Source of the DNA: Butyriboletus loyo
Taxonomy: Eukaryota > Basidiomycota > Agaricomycetes > Boletales > Boletaceae
Length of the DNA: 64,000 nt
Reading direction: 5' to 3'
Assembly: GCA_038093515.1 (NCBI GenBank)
Contig: JBBPSI010000071.1
Location: 54,060-118,059 of the forward strand
Positions 23,331 through 33,344 of this stretch are shown here, piece after piece. The notes beneath the pieces were generated by a model. That model was not told the DNA's origin and searched no databases. It saw only the letters and a program-made list of their open reading frames with translations. Both the position numbers and the translations under genes were made by a program. Numbering within the stretch: position 1 is the stretch's first letter; each line of letters begins with the position of its first letter.

Positions 23331-24199
23331 AGTTTACATGCGACCGCACTGGGACGACGCACATGCAAGTACTCTTATCCACTTGACGCACGCGTTTTAC
23401 GACCCTGTACCACTTTGGGGCATGTGGTAATATGATTGGGATTTCCGGATACGGCGTATGTTTACTACAAATACACAAGTCGCAGTCACAGATTGTGTTT
23501 CTACTTTTCCGCCGGCGATGACAATGCTGTCACTTATTGTTTCTTCAAGTTACACGTACTCTGTCTGATTGATGGAAAACACGCCAGCCATAGGCGGGCC
23601 CGAGGGCCGAGTCGCGAATTGTGTTTCTATTTTTCCGTCGGCGATGTCGACGCTGTTTTCCTCAAGTCCACTCGAACTTGGCATGAGCCATAACCCTTCG
23701 TGACACGTAGCATTGACGTGATAAAGGCACCACGAGGATGTACCAAACTGATGAGTTGTAGGTCTAGTGAACAACTATCAATTCGGTTACGGTGGACACA
23801 TCCTAGTAGTCCTCTCCATGGACATTGTCAGTGATCGGTTTGGTGAAACTTGGTTGCGTTTTCTCCCGATGGGACCCGGCTCGTTTTTGGGTCGTCGGAT
23901 AGCACCGTTCGAATCTAGGACACCAAAAGCCCACACATTCGCGTGGTATCCAACCATCAGACATGTACCTACAGAATTCAGCAACGGACCGAAAGCGCGA
24001 ATGAGCGGATTGATATCGGAAGTTGATGGTCGGACCGTCTCCTCGGATAGTAAGTTCCGCCCTCGGGAAAGCGAGTCACCCATCCTATAAATCTATTCAC
24101 TGTTCGAACCGTTATCGCAGCCAAGAACATGGACTCAGTGGCTTAAGTAGAAATTGAATGCTGCCGAGCCCTACAGCATTGCTGCTTTTCGAGTCACTT
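23331..24199. other. Non-coding region with a local 39-bp duplication
   Basis: Only short broken frames. A block attgtgtttct... at 23492-23530 recurs at 23618-23656 with about 33 of 39 bases identical. No gene is recognised. It may include the decayed 3' part of the transcription factor or the 5' part of the esterase. Confidence 0.4.
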
Positions 24200-25300
24200 A
24201 CTTTTCGATCATGGCTGGGGCACGAGTATCGGGTTCAACGCCACGTATAACCCTGAATGCTGTATTCAAGGTCCCATCGAAGGCGAGTGCAACTGCATGT
24301 GGTTCCCCATTATGACGAAGGCTCTTAGTCGGAGACGCAAGTGATGCCTCAAAGTCAATGTCTTCGCGGCGCCTTACGGTACCAATAAGGGCAATACCTG
24401 TAAACAAGACCTTAGATACATTGGATTCTTTGACTCAACATATCATGTCACGAAGTGCCTATACTCTCTTGTATCCACGGAGGTCAGTCGGATCTCTAGA
24501 ATAATGCTTTTTGTCCAATGTTACGTCCATGGCAACCCCCAAAACTGGCCATTCGATAGTTGGATCCACCTAACGTCGTTATTGTGTCCGTGTACTACCA
24601 CCTCGATTCCTTTGACTTCCTTGCGACACCAGAATTCGTGGATCCAACGTATGGCGACCTCAATGCTGAGTTCCAGGACCAACCACAAGCGCTTGGATGG
24701 GTTAACCAGTGCATCGGCGCCCTTAGCGGTGACTCGAAGGTCAGGGCCATGGTGTAGGTGGAGCCTCCGTCGAATTGCACATGGTCGCCAATCAAGGAGT
24801 TGTTCCTTGGCGATATTGCGTAGAGCGCCTTCAGGACTCCACTGCCTACTCCTGAGCAACAGGTTCGTATGATCGTTTGCTTTGATGCTGTTTTCAGCGC
24901 TTGACACTAAGCGCCGCATCCAAAAAGAAAAAAACCATATGCTGAGTGTATATAGCACTGGTCCCACAGGTGAAGCACGAGTGGCACGTCTGCAAAATGC
25001 AAGTGTCAATGCTTGTTCCAAGCACAGGAAACAGCCATCCAAGAGAAAAAAGTCGTCAGTCGCCCCCGAGCACTGAGAGCATGGGGCTACGGTGGATGCC
25101 ATGCTCCATGCTCACATCCCAACACTGCAGCGGGCTGTACAATACCTTCTACCCTGTCCTGGACGGTGTCCTGTTCTCTAGATGGGCCTTACACTGCAGT
25201 TCCGGTTGCCAGGTCGATCGTGGGGTAAGCGTGAGGATTCCTGTGTACTACCCATACCTCATCACGACACAGCCATTTGGGCTCAGTAAGTTTGCATTGG
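24200..25300 (+). pseudogene. Eroded type-B carboxylesterase/lipase
   Basis: Esterase-family segments appear in order on the plus strand but in different frames. FNATYNPECCIQ and CLKVNVFA lie at about 24210-24400. VHGNPQNWPFDSWI (24520-24565) is followed by PNVVIVSVYYHLDSFDFLA plus TPEF (24560-24650), then YGDLNAEFQDQPQALGWVNQ. A frameshifted VGGASVELHMVANQ stands where the nucleophile elbow should be, without the G-x-S-x-G serine. AFRTPLPTPEQQ lies near 24840 and FYPVLDGVLFSR near 25150. Stops and frameshifts separate these pieces. The long minus-strand frame over the same DNA is a shadow. Identification rests on motif order recalled from the family. Confidence 0.6.
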
Positions 25301-27109
25301 CTCGTATGCTACTACAACAACAAGTATGATAGATCAGAGTAATTACAAGAACCAATATCTGTGTGTCTAAAACCTTGTCTTGAAAAAATATGGATCTCAT
25401 CGATGGAGTCGTGCAGTCGTGGTTGCAAATGTTGTATTTGAACCGCTACTTATCACACGTATTGCGCAAGCCCAAAGAAGTTACTATAATCGAGAAAATA
25501 CACACGCTGTGCCCCGGGCACAGCATGTAAACGCGTCAAAGGATCACTCGCGGGGAACCCCGGATTCGAGTCGCAACTGCTGAGTCAGCATCCGAAAAAG
25601 GAAGCGGGACGCGGTGGTATGTATATCACCTAGTCAATATCTTGAACGTTACCAGTCTTTAAGTGCGCGCTCCCACTGTCATCTGCGATTGACGTGTCAT
25701 CGGACGCATTGTCGACCATGCATTGAGTCACCACTCTCGTCTCCGACGTCTTTAGTTTCCCCGCCACCTTTCCTCCGAGTCAGCGCTGGCTCGACTCCCG
25801 TCAAGAGCTGTGCTGAATTTTTCGATCGATCCCTCCCTGACCTGGTAGGACCCCTCACGGGCGTGACTTCCAGAAGCACGGCCTTGACAAAATTGATGCA
25901 TCACCGGGATGCTTATGTGAAGGTCCATGCTATGAAAAAATACTTTGTGGTTACCTCTATGTATCTACCAGGTTTTTGAGGGCTAAAAAAATTAATTCGT
26001 ACATCAAACTACCTGCTTTCCATCTTGAAAACAGTGCAAACAACATGAATTATGTATCCATTTGTCTGTATCCCCGACATGGTTGACGATACTCAATAGT
26101 TCCGGAAAATGACTTGCTCTTTCACGTCAGCGCAAATGGCGGTGGATGATTGTGACTGTACGGCTCTACCCCCAACGAGACCCTTTCTGGAGGAACCAAC
26201 GCTTCTCTGGCGTCGAAGCAGTATTGCCTTGCGCTCCTACTAGTACTAGTACGAATGACCATTCGGGACTCGGAGCTTACCCCTGACCGACTACATATGA
26301 CTCTAATCCGCCGCTTCGAGTGAGAGTCAGAAAACCTGATGAGTCCAAGTGTCACATTTTTACTGACTCGCTCTCTCTCTTTCCCTCGCGCCACGGTTGC
26401 GTTGGGCAATGGGCGGTCCCGGTCTGTTATTATGTACCGATACAATACGCCCGGTCCCACAAGTGGCAGCGCGTGCGTCGGAGAATTGGATGGACGGAGC
26501 ACAGGGGTTTGATCACCGCCCGCCGAGCCATCGCGCCAGCACGATTATGACCCACCGGCGCCCGTCCCTAGACTCAACGGCACCAGAACGTTCAGCCCGT
26601 AAACACCCGCCGAACTTGCGTTCGCATCGGAGGTGATTGCGTACTCGCTCTCGTTCGTGCGCCGTCGAAACCCGAACCATTAAAAGACGACATGTGGGAA
26701 CGATATGTGCCATTCGAACAAAACTTGCATGTAAAACTGCCTCAGCAGGAGCGATATGGAAGAACAGCCTACTGCCTTTGCGACCAGCAAAGTTTTACGC
26801 ACGGAGAATTAGGGGCTATAGGCTTCTCGCAAATCATTTGTTCGGTTATCTTAGCAGTAGCCAGCCCTTGGGAAAGAGGATGGCTTATATCAGAATACAG
26901 CAAATGATGAACGGGAGTCCTGCGATGAGGGGGGCTGAAATTCAACCGTATGTAATGGATTAGAGTACAGTAGCTAAGACCAGAATAATGTAATGCATAG
27001 AGAGGGAATATTGTACCAATTAGTCCTCAGGAGCCTAGGACGGGAAAGTGTATAGTATACAGTAACATCGTCCAAGTATAGAACTACAGGTTGTCCGATG
27101 AAAACGAAA
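25301..27109. other. Long non-coding stretch
   Basis: 1.8 kb of short unrelated frames on both strands; none shows conserved motifs or a chain of splice-compatible exons. The only structure noted is a perfect hairpin at 25506-25524 (GCTGTGCCC C GGGCACAGC). Confidence 0.4.
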
Positions 27110-27801
27110 TCAGGATTGTGAGACAGTGGAGTCATTGCTAGCTGATGTAGTTCCGGGTGGCACCCTTGGCCACGAGATGATGAGTAGACCATCATTCATA
27201 GCCGCTGATATGGTACTCATCTACAGGAGAAGATGGTTAGATCCGTACAGGAAGGCAGGAAGAACGAGTCAGAAAAGGGACTTGCCATTGTTCCCTTTGG
27301 AACGCAGAGCACGCGTTCGAATCTGCCGTATTTGATCTCCTTTGCGAGGTACTTTACGTCGCTTTCTTGGTCTGAGGGCAAACTTGGCAGTCGTTCCCCG
27401 GAGATGAGGAGCGTGTCGTTCTTGTCTAGGTTTACTCTGACTTGCTCTGACTTTATGCCAGGAAGTTCCAGCGTGGCAGTTATGCGTGAAGAAGATGGGT
27501 CGTCGCACAGTTCGAGCCTATGGAATCATCAGCGAGCTGGTAAATGGTAGTTGGGTGAGCTGGCATACCGAGGCTTGTAGACAAGACTACCTTGGCGTAC
27601 CCTCCTGTCCAGTGCGATATTATGCTGCCGCAAAATGTGGGAGACATATCTCCGGGCCAAGGTGCGGTCCAGGGCTCGGAAACGATCTTCTTGACTGGGC
27701 TGGGAGGACAGTTTGCGAGCGATTAAGGGAGAAGATACAACGGTCATCTGGGGGAAGTGATTGGGGATTCGACTCATGAGCGAGCCTTTAAGTAGGGCCA
27801 T
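27110..27801 (-). CDS. Small heat-shock protein (HSP20 / alpha-crystallin)
   Basis: ATP-independent chaperone that holds unfolding proteins. Exons 27801-27569, 27517-27286 and 27220-27110 give 191 residues. The alpha-crystallin domain spans about residues 85-180: SSSRITATLELPGIKSEQVR, NDTLLISGER, YGRFERVLCVPKGT, then ISAAMNDGLLIISWP. The second intron (27285-27221) has a GC donor (ATG|GCAAGT) and a TGTAG acceptor. It is needed to join VPKGTM to MSTISAAM in the conserved order. The start is uncertain: an upstream in-frame Met at 27936 would add 45 residues of unlikely sequence, so 27801 (MALLKGS) is preferred. It is divergent from the CstF64 gene. Confidence 0.85.
27221..27285 (-). other. GC-AG intron in the HSP20 gene
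   Basis: A 65-nt phase-0 intron, donor G|GCAAGT and acceptor CTGTAG. No GT donor gives the conserved alpha-crystallin C-terminus. Confidence 0.75.
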
Positions 27802-28131
27802 GGAGTTCCGGATGATCGGAAGTGAATCGGAAATATTAGTCAGGTGGATGGGGTGATTCACCAGCGTGTCGAAAGGGAGCCAATTAAAAAGGCTGTGCCA
27901 CCGCACATTGACTTGGGTAAGACTGGACCTGATCATCTGGCCGAGTCACTGCCTGGTCACAGCAATAGCACCGAGGCTCAGCGGTTGGCACGGCTTGCGC
28001 TCAGGAGGGACCATGTATGTTGGTGAGTGGTGCAGAGGGTGCTAGAAAGACGAAGGAAGATCGCGAAATGAGTCAGAAGTTGGTCACGCTTGTGACAGGT
28101 CACGCCACCTCACCTGGCAACCAACGCCGTC
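27802..28131. promoter_or_regulatory. Divergent promoter, HSP20 / CstF64
   Basis: 330 bp between divergent starts. A CCAAT motif occurs at about 27880. No clean triple heat-shock element (nGAAnnTTCnnGAAn) was found by eye. Confidence 0.4.
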
Positions 28132-29780
28132 ATGAGCAAGGTGGTCTTTGGTGCGTGTGCCCCGTTCTCTTTGTTCGTCTGCCTTACCTTCGTGTGGCAC
28201 AGTCGGAAATGTACCCTACAACATGGGCGAGGAAAGTGTCTTTCGAGTCTGCGTGCCTCGTGTCCTGAGCCCTCCACAGGACCAGTTGATTGATGTCTTC
28301 AAATCTGTCGGCCAAGTCGTTGGCTTTAGGTGGCACTCTCATTCATTCATTCCCCTTCCTTCAGCCCTAATTCTTCTTCAGGCTCGTGTTCGACAGGGAG
28401 ACAGGAAAACCTAGAGGTTACGGTTTTTGTGAATTTGCTGGTATATCCAATCCATCTTTTGTCTTTCAAACTTTGACAGTTGTCTGACCCATTCCGACCC
28501 GACCATCAAAACGCATATTTCGCTTCAAATCATTCTTGCTCGCGTGTTTCTGTCGTCCGTGTTCCCAAGATCATGAAACCGCTCTTTCTGCTGTGCGAAA
28601 TCTCAACAATGTCGAAGTCGGCGGACGCCCCTTGCGAATTGATTTAGCAGACTCGGACCCTTTCCTCGAAGGCAAGACTACAGTGCGAGGCGAACTACTA
28701 GATGGTAGTGACCCAAGAGGGCATTGGCGTGATCGTCACCGAGACAGAGACCGTGACCGCGACAGAGACAATTATGACCACCCTAGAGATCAAAAGTCTC
28801 AAGACTCGGCCGCCTTTCTGTCATCCCTGCCATCCGGTGTTCCTGTACCCCCGGGGTCTACTGCATTAGACTGCATTAGTCAGACGCTTGCCACGATGAA
28901 TCCAACTCAGTTAGTGGAAGTGCTGGCACAAATGAAGGTGTGCAGCGGTTTTCAGAAACGTGCCTGAACAGTTTTGTGAATGACGCGTCGGCCACCATCA
29001 ATTTCCTTTCCCTATAGGCATTTGTGATTACGCATCCTGAGCAAGCTCGAGCACTGTTGATTGCACATCCGCAGTATGCCTATGCGCTTTTCCAAGCGCT
29101 ACTACTAAACAAGATTGTGGATCAGTCCGTTCTGCAGGTACGTGCACCTCACGGCGTACCGTGGCCGATCCGTCGAAAAGCAGCACTGTTTTGAAAAAAA
29201 AATCTCGTCCGCAGCGTATGCTGCAAGCGACCGTGGGTAGCACTGCACCCTCGGGACCCCCGCAGCCGCCCCCACCTCAAATGCCAACGTATCAACAACC
29301 TCCACCTCTCCACCCAACACCACCAGTCTTACCACCGCAAATGTCTGTTCCACCGCCAGCCGCCCCGAGTATGTATCAACAACCCCCTCACATGGCCCCG
29401 CAGCATGCCTACTACCGACCACCACCACCACCACCACAGCCTGCACTTCCTTCTCAAGTGCCGCCGCCCAACTCGGTCCCCGACCTCAATATAGATCCTG
29501 CGCAGCGCGTGAGTCGATTCGACAGGGCCCTTCTGATTCATTTTTCTAATGACGTACGCCCGCTCAACGCCGTTCATCCTCTCTTTTCTCTTCACAGCAA
29601 ATGCTACTTCAGGTATTGAGTTTGACACAGGACCAGATCAACGGGCTGCCTCCTACGGAACGTGACGCCATCCAAGCCTTGGTATGTTTCGAGTGTTTCT
29701 TCTTGAAACCCTATCCTTGCCCTTTTCTGACGCACGTCTGATGATAGCGGAACCAGTTCATGGGTGGCATTACCGCCTGA
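28132..29780 (+). CDS. Cleavage stimulation factor subunit 2 (CstF64 / Rna15)
   Basis: Binds the U/GU-rich element downstream of poly(A) sites during mRNA 3'-end formation. Exons 28132-28150, 28203-28237, 28280-28329, 28382-28440, 28570-28937, 29018-29137, 29215-29508, 29598-29681 and 29748-29780 give 353 residues. The RRM (residues 1-80) shows VVFVGNVPYNMGEE as RNP2 and GKPRGYGFCEFAD as RNP1. The hinge domain follows (MNPTQLVEVLAQMK, ARALLIAHPQYAYALFQALL). Then come a Pro/Gln-rich linker and the C-terminal three-helix domain (VLSLTQDQINGLPPTERDAI). An Arg/Asp dipeptide run (about residue 130) lies after the RRM. The 42-nt intron 28238-28279 has a poor donor (GTCTTT); reading through would insert 14 in-frame residues. 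Confidence 0.92.
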
Positions 29781-30015
29781 AAAAAACATTGTCTTGGCTT
29801 TTTCTTTTCTCTCTCTCTCCAGACCTCGGAGATGTGGTTGGCGTCGATTCACCTGGGGTATGACAAGAGGAAAATTCGGAGCGCCAGCCGAGCTTTGTGC
29901 AACTCCATGTCACTCATCCCGCATTTTGTCCACTAACGACGGTCTCTTTGTTTGGCCAGAATCCGAGAGTCTTGTTGTGCCTTACGTCTGTACCTACACT
30001 ACTCTATAAACTCCT

Positions 30016-33000
30016 TCACACGAGCTTATTTTCGATCCGTCGCGAGTGTTTGAGTGCGACTAGTTTGGCGGTGACCTCGTCCAATGGTACCATCTCTCCC
30101 TTTGCTTTCGTACCCACGTCATCTCGGTTTCGAACGTTGACAGACCGACCGTCGAGTTCTTCTTGGCCCACGACTAAAGGAGGAGTAAAAAAATGTAAAA
30201 AGACATCATAAGGAGCGGGTAGGGAAAACACACCCAAGAGGAAATTATATTGTGCAATTTCACCGTTGCGAATCTTCTTGGGAAGGGTATCGGCCCCATT
30301 GTCCACGTCCGCGAACAACCCCAGCGCAGACAGCGTATCGGCAATCTCCTGTGCGTACTCTTTCTAATAATGGCAAGGAGGATAATGGGTGAGAGCGACG
30401 CATCCAAGCATGGACATGACTCACATAAGGTACCGCAACGGGAATCACAAGCACTTGGCGAGGGGACAACCAGAATGGCCTTTTTTCGATTTTCCCAAAA
30501 TCATTTTGTTCACGTTCGCACGTTGTCAAAAACCCGCAGCACACAACGACACGGGAACGTACCATTTTCCAGCAAAATGCTCCGTAATGATGGCAATGAA
30601 CCGTTCCAGACTTCCCAAGATGGCACGGTGAATCATCACCGGCCTCGAAGGGGGCCTGTCTGGGTTCGTCGTTTCCTCCGCGGAACGGTACTTGAGGTTG
30701 AAGCGTTCCGGAAGTTGAAAGTCGAGTTGGATGGTCGCGCATTGGAACGATCGACGTAGGGCGTCTTTGATGTAAATGTCAATCTTGGGACCGTAGAAAG
30801 CTCCATCGCCTGGATTGATTCCCCATTGCCCGAGGTATCGTTTATCGAGGGCCTCTTTCAGTTGCTGTACCGGTACGCAGTCAGTACGTGATTGCCTGGC
30901 AAGAGAGACAAGGCGGTGTGACTGACGGCTTCGGCGGTGTCCCAGGCATCTATGGTTCCGAGGTAGTTCTCGGGACGCGTAGAGAGTTCCATCCGGAATT
31001 CAAAACCAAACAAGCCGTACACATGTTGCATGAAATCAAACAGTGCCTCGATCTCGGTGATAATCTACGACCGATGTCAGAAATTAAGGCTGCTCCGCCA
31101 TGCCATAGACACTCTCACCTGCGACGGCATGCAAAACACGTGCGTATCGTCTTGCATAAAACGCCGGACGCGGGTCAAACCTGTCAGCGCCCCGGATGCC
31201 TCATTCCTGTGCACTATACCAAACTCGGCCATCCGGATCGGTAACTCTTTGTAACTCCGGTCCCGCGAGTCAAAGATGAGGCAGTGACCGGGGCAGTTCA
31301 TCGGCTTCAGGGCCCACGTCTCTTTCTCGATCTCGAGCGTGAACATGTCGTCCTTGTAGTTTTGCCAGTGACCCGAGGTCTCCCATAGCTTCGAGTTGTA
31401 CATGTTGGGCGAGATGACTTGCTATGATGTCAGAGGGGGAAATGTTGCAGAGCGACCGCTCACCTTCTTGGTACCCGCGTTTGACATACTCTGACTACAC
31501 CAGCTCATCAACGACCTTTTCGAAATTCGAAAAAAAGATCCTACCCGCATCAACTCGAGCAACGTGTTGTAGATCCGGGTGCCGTGGGGTAAGAAGAAAC
31601 AGCTTCCCGGACTGAGATCATTGAAAAAGAACAGCTCTTGTTCCTGAATGTGGGGCAACAATGATATACATCATTCATTTCTCGAAATCTCTCGATCGAC
31701 GCTTACCCTGCCAATTTTACGGTGATCGCGTTTCGCAGCCTCGGCCAAAAATGCTTTGTAATCCGACAATTGTTTCTTGTCCGGAAAGGAGATGCCGTAT
31801 ACCCGCTGCAAGGAATCGTTTTTTGCATCCCCTAGAAAGTAGGATGCAGAGTTCTGTCAAAACGATACATCAGTTCTCCACAGAACCGTCAAATACACCT
31901 CGACTGAACCTTGGTGACCATAAACGCCTTAATCTTGCCGGTATGAGGAATGTGAGGCCCGACACACAGATCGACCATTGGCCCGCAACGGTAAACAGTA
32001 GTAAAAGAACCATCCGGAACCTTGCTCTCAATGAGGTATTTTTTGTACTTGTTGTACTGTCATGGTTCCAGTCGGTCAGCGTGTCGCACATAAGCGGGCA
32101 TGGTCGTCGAGGACGTACGCTAAACATCTCCAAGAGATTCTCCTTTGAGACGAGTAGTCGCTCAAACTTTTGTCTGTCCTTGACGGCACTCTCGGCAATC
32201 TTCTCTAGTGCAGGGTAATCCGCGTTGGTGACAACTCTAAAAATCTCGAATCAGAAAAGCGGAACTCGTAAAAAACGCGCAAGAAAAACGTACCTCTCGT
32301 CGATCGCCATCTCATAAAAGAAACCATCGTCCGTCGGGGGCCCGATGCAAAGATGACATCCATAATGTCTCTCCGCAGCCTCTCCAAGAACGTGCGCCGA
32401 CGAATGCCAAAACACGCGTTTTCCTAATAATAATGAAACGAGTCAGCCATGACCACCTACCGAACGGAACGAGCAGCATCGACAGCCTCACCTTCTGGAT
32501 GCTCGAAATCGCACAACTCGAGCTTACACGAACCCTCGAGCGGTCGTTCGAGATCCCAGAGAACGTCGTCGACCTGAGGGAGGGGAAGAAAAACACCGTA
32601 GCAAGGACTCTGTTTTATCTTTGGAGGGTTTACTCACCTTTGCAATCACGACCCGTTCCGAGAGACTCTTGGAGACTTCCTTGGCAACACCTAACGGACT
32701 CGTCTCCCAACTCGTTCCCTTACGTTCAGAGCCATCTGGCAGGGTGATCGTGATCGGCTCTCTTGGCTGGGCTAATGAACCCCGCAAGGTCAATACACTT
32801 CCATACGACGGCCAAGGAAGAAGAGAAGAAGCAAACACACCTTTGACAAATTCGTCATACTCGGTGCGCAATCGTTCAAACAATCGAATGCGCTGATCGA
32901 CGTATTCAGGTGGGGGTTGAAGCTGTCCCAGTGTGCATCGTGCATCATGCATCATCGTGAGCATCGTTGAGCAAATCGGACAGTGAGGGATCTACGTACC

Positions 33001-33251
33001 TCGAGTGGGTATTGTGATGCAGCACTCTGAGTCTTGTCCTTTTTCTCCTTTGGTTGGTGTTTCTTACCCTCTCCCGGACCAGCGTGTGGGCCGTTTTGGA
33101 GTGCGGATGGCTGCGAGGACGATGCGACAGCGGTGACCGGGGCGTCGGACGACATCACGCGTGAGTGTGTCTGTAGATGTGGGACAAGACGTCGATGGTG
33201 AGCTAGGGCACGATACGACCTATGTTTGGGTCGAGCGAGCAATCGCAGCAT
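30016..33251 (-). CDS. Threonyl-tRNA synthetase
   Basis: Class II aminoacyl-tRNA synthetase that charges tRNA-Thr. It has about 14 exons and roughly 770 residues. Domains in order: an N-terminal extension, the TGS domain ([15 protein letters not shown]), the editing domain ([29 protein letters not shown]), motif 1 ([16 protein letters not shown]), motif 2 ([16 protein letters not shown]), and a C-terminal anticodon-binding domain (LVIPVAVPY, then [18 protein letters not shown]). Two in-frame starts exist. Met at 33251 adds 32 residues rich in Arg, His and Lys with no acidic residue, which looks like a mitochondrial presequence. Met at 33155 ([10 protein letters not shown]) would give a cytosolic form. 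One gene may therefore serve both compartments. Its start lies only 93 bp after the VPS15 stop on the same strand. Confidence 0.92.
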
Positions 33252-33344
33252 TCGACGTGACTCGGAGACGTGACTACTTTTGGACCACTTGTAAAAATTA
33301 TTCGTTTTTACGACGACCAGTCCCGAGATAAGATCGATCAACAT

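Noticed and set aside
24521..25102. 193-codon minus-strand frame
   Set aside because: Antisense to the carboxylesterase remnant; no recognisable motif and no splice continuation.
27802..27936. N-terminal extension of the HSP20 protein from Met 27936
   Set aside because: The extra 45 residues look like translated promoter DNA and would leave under 200 bp for the divergent promoter.
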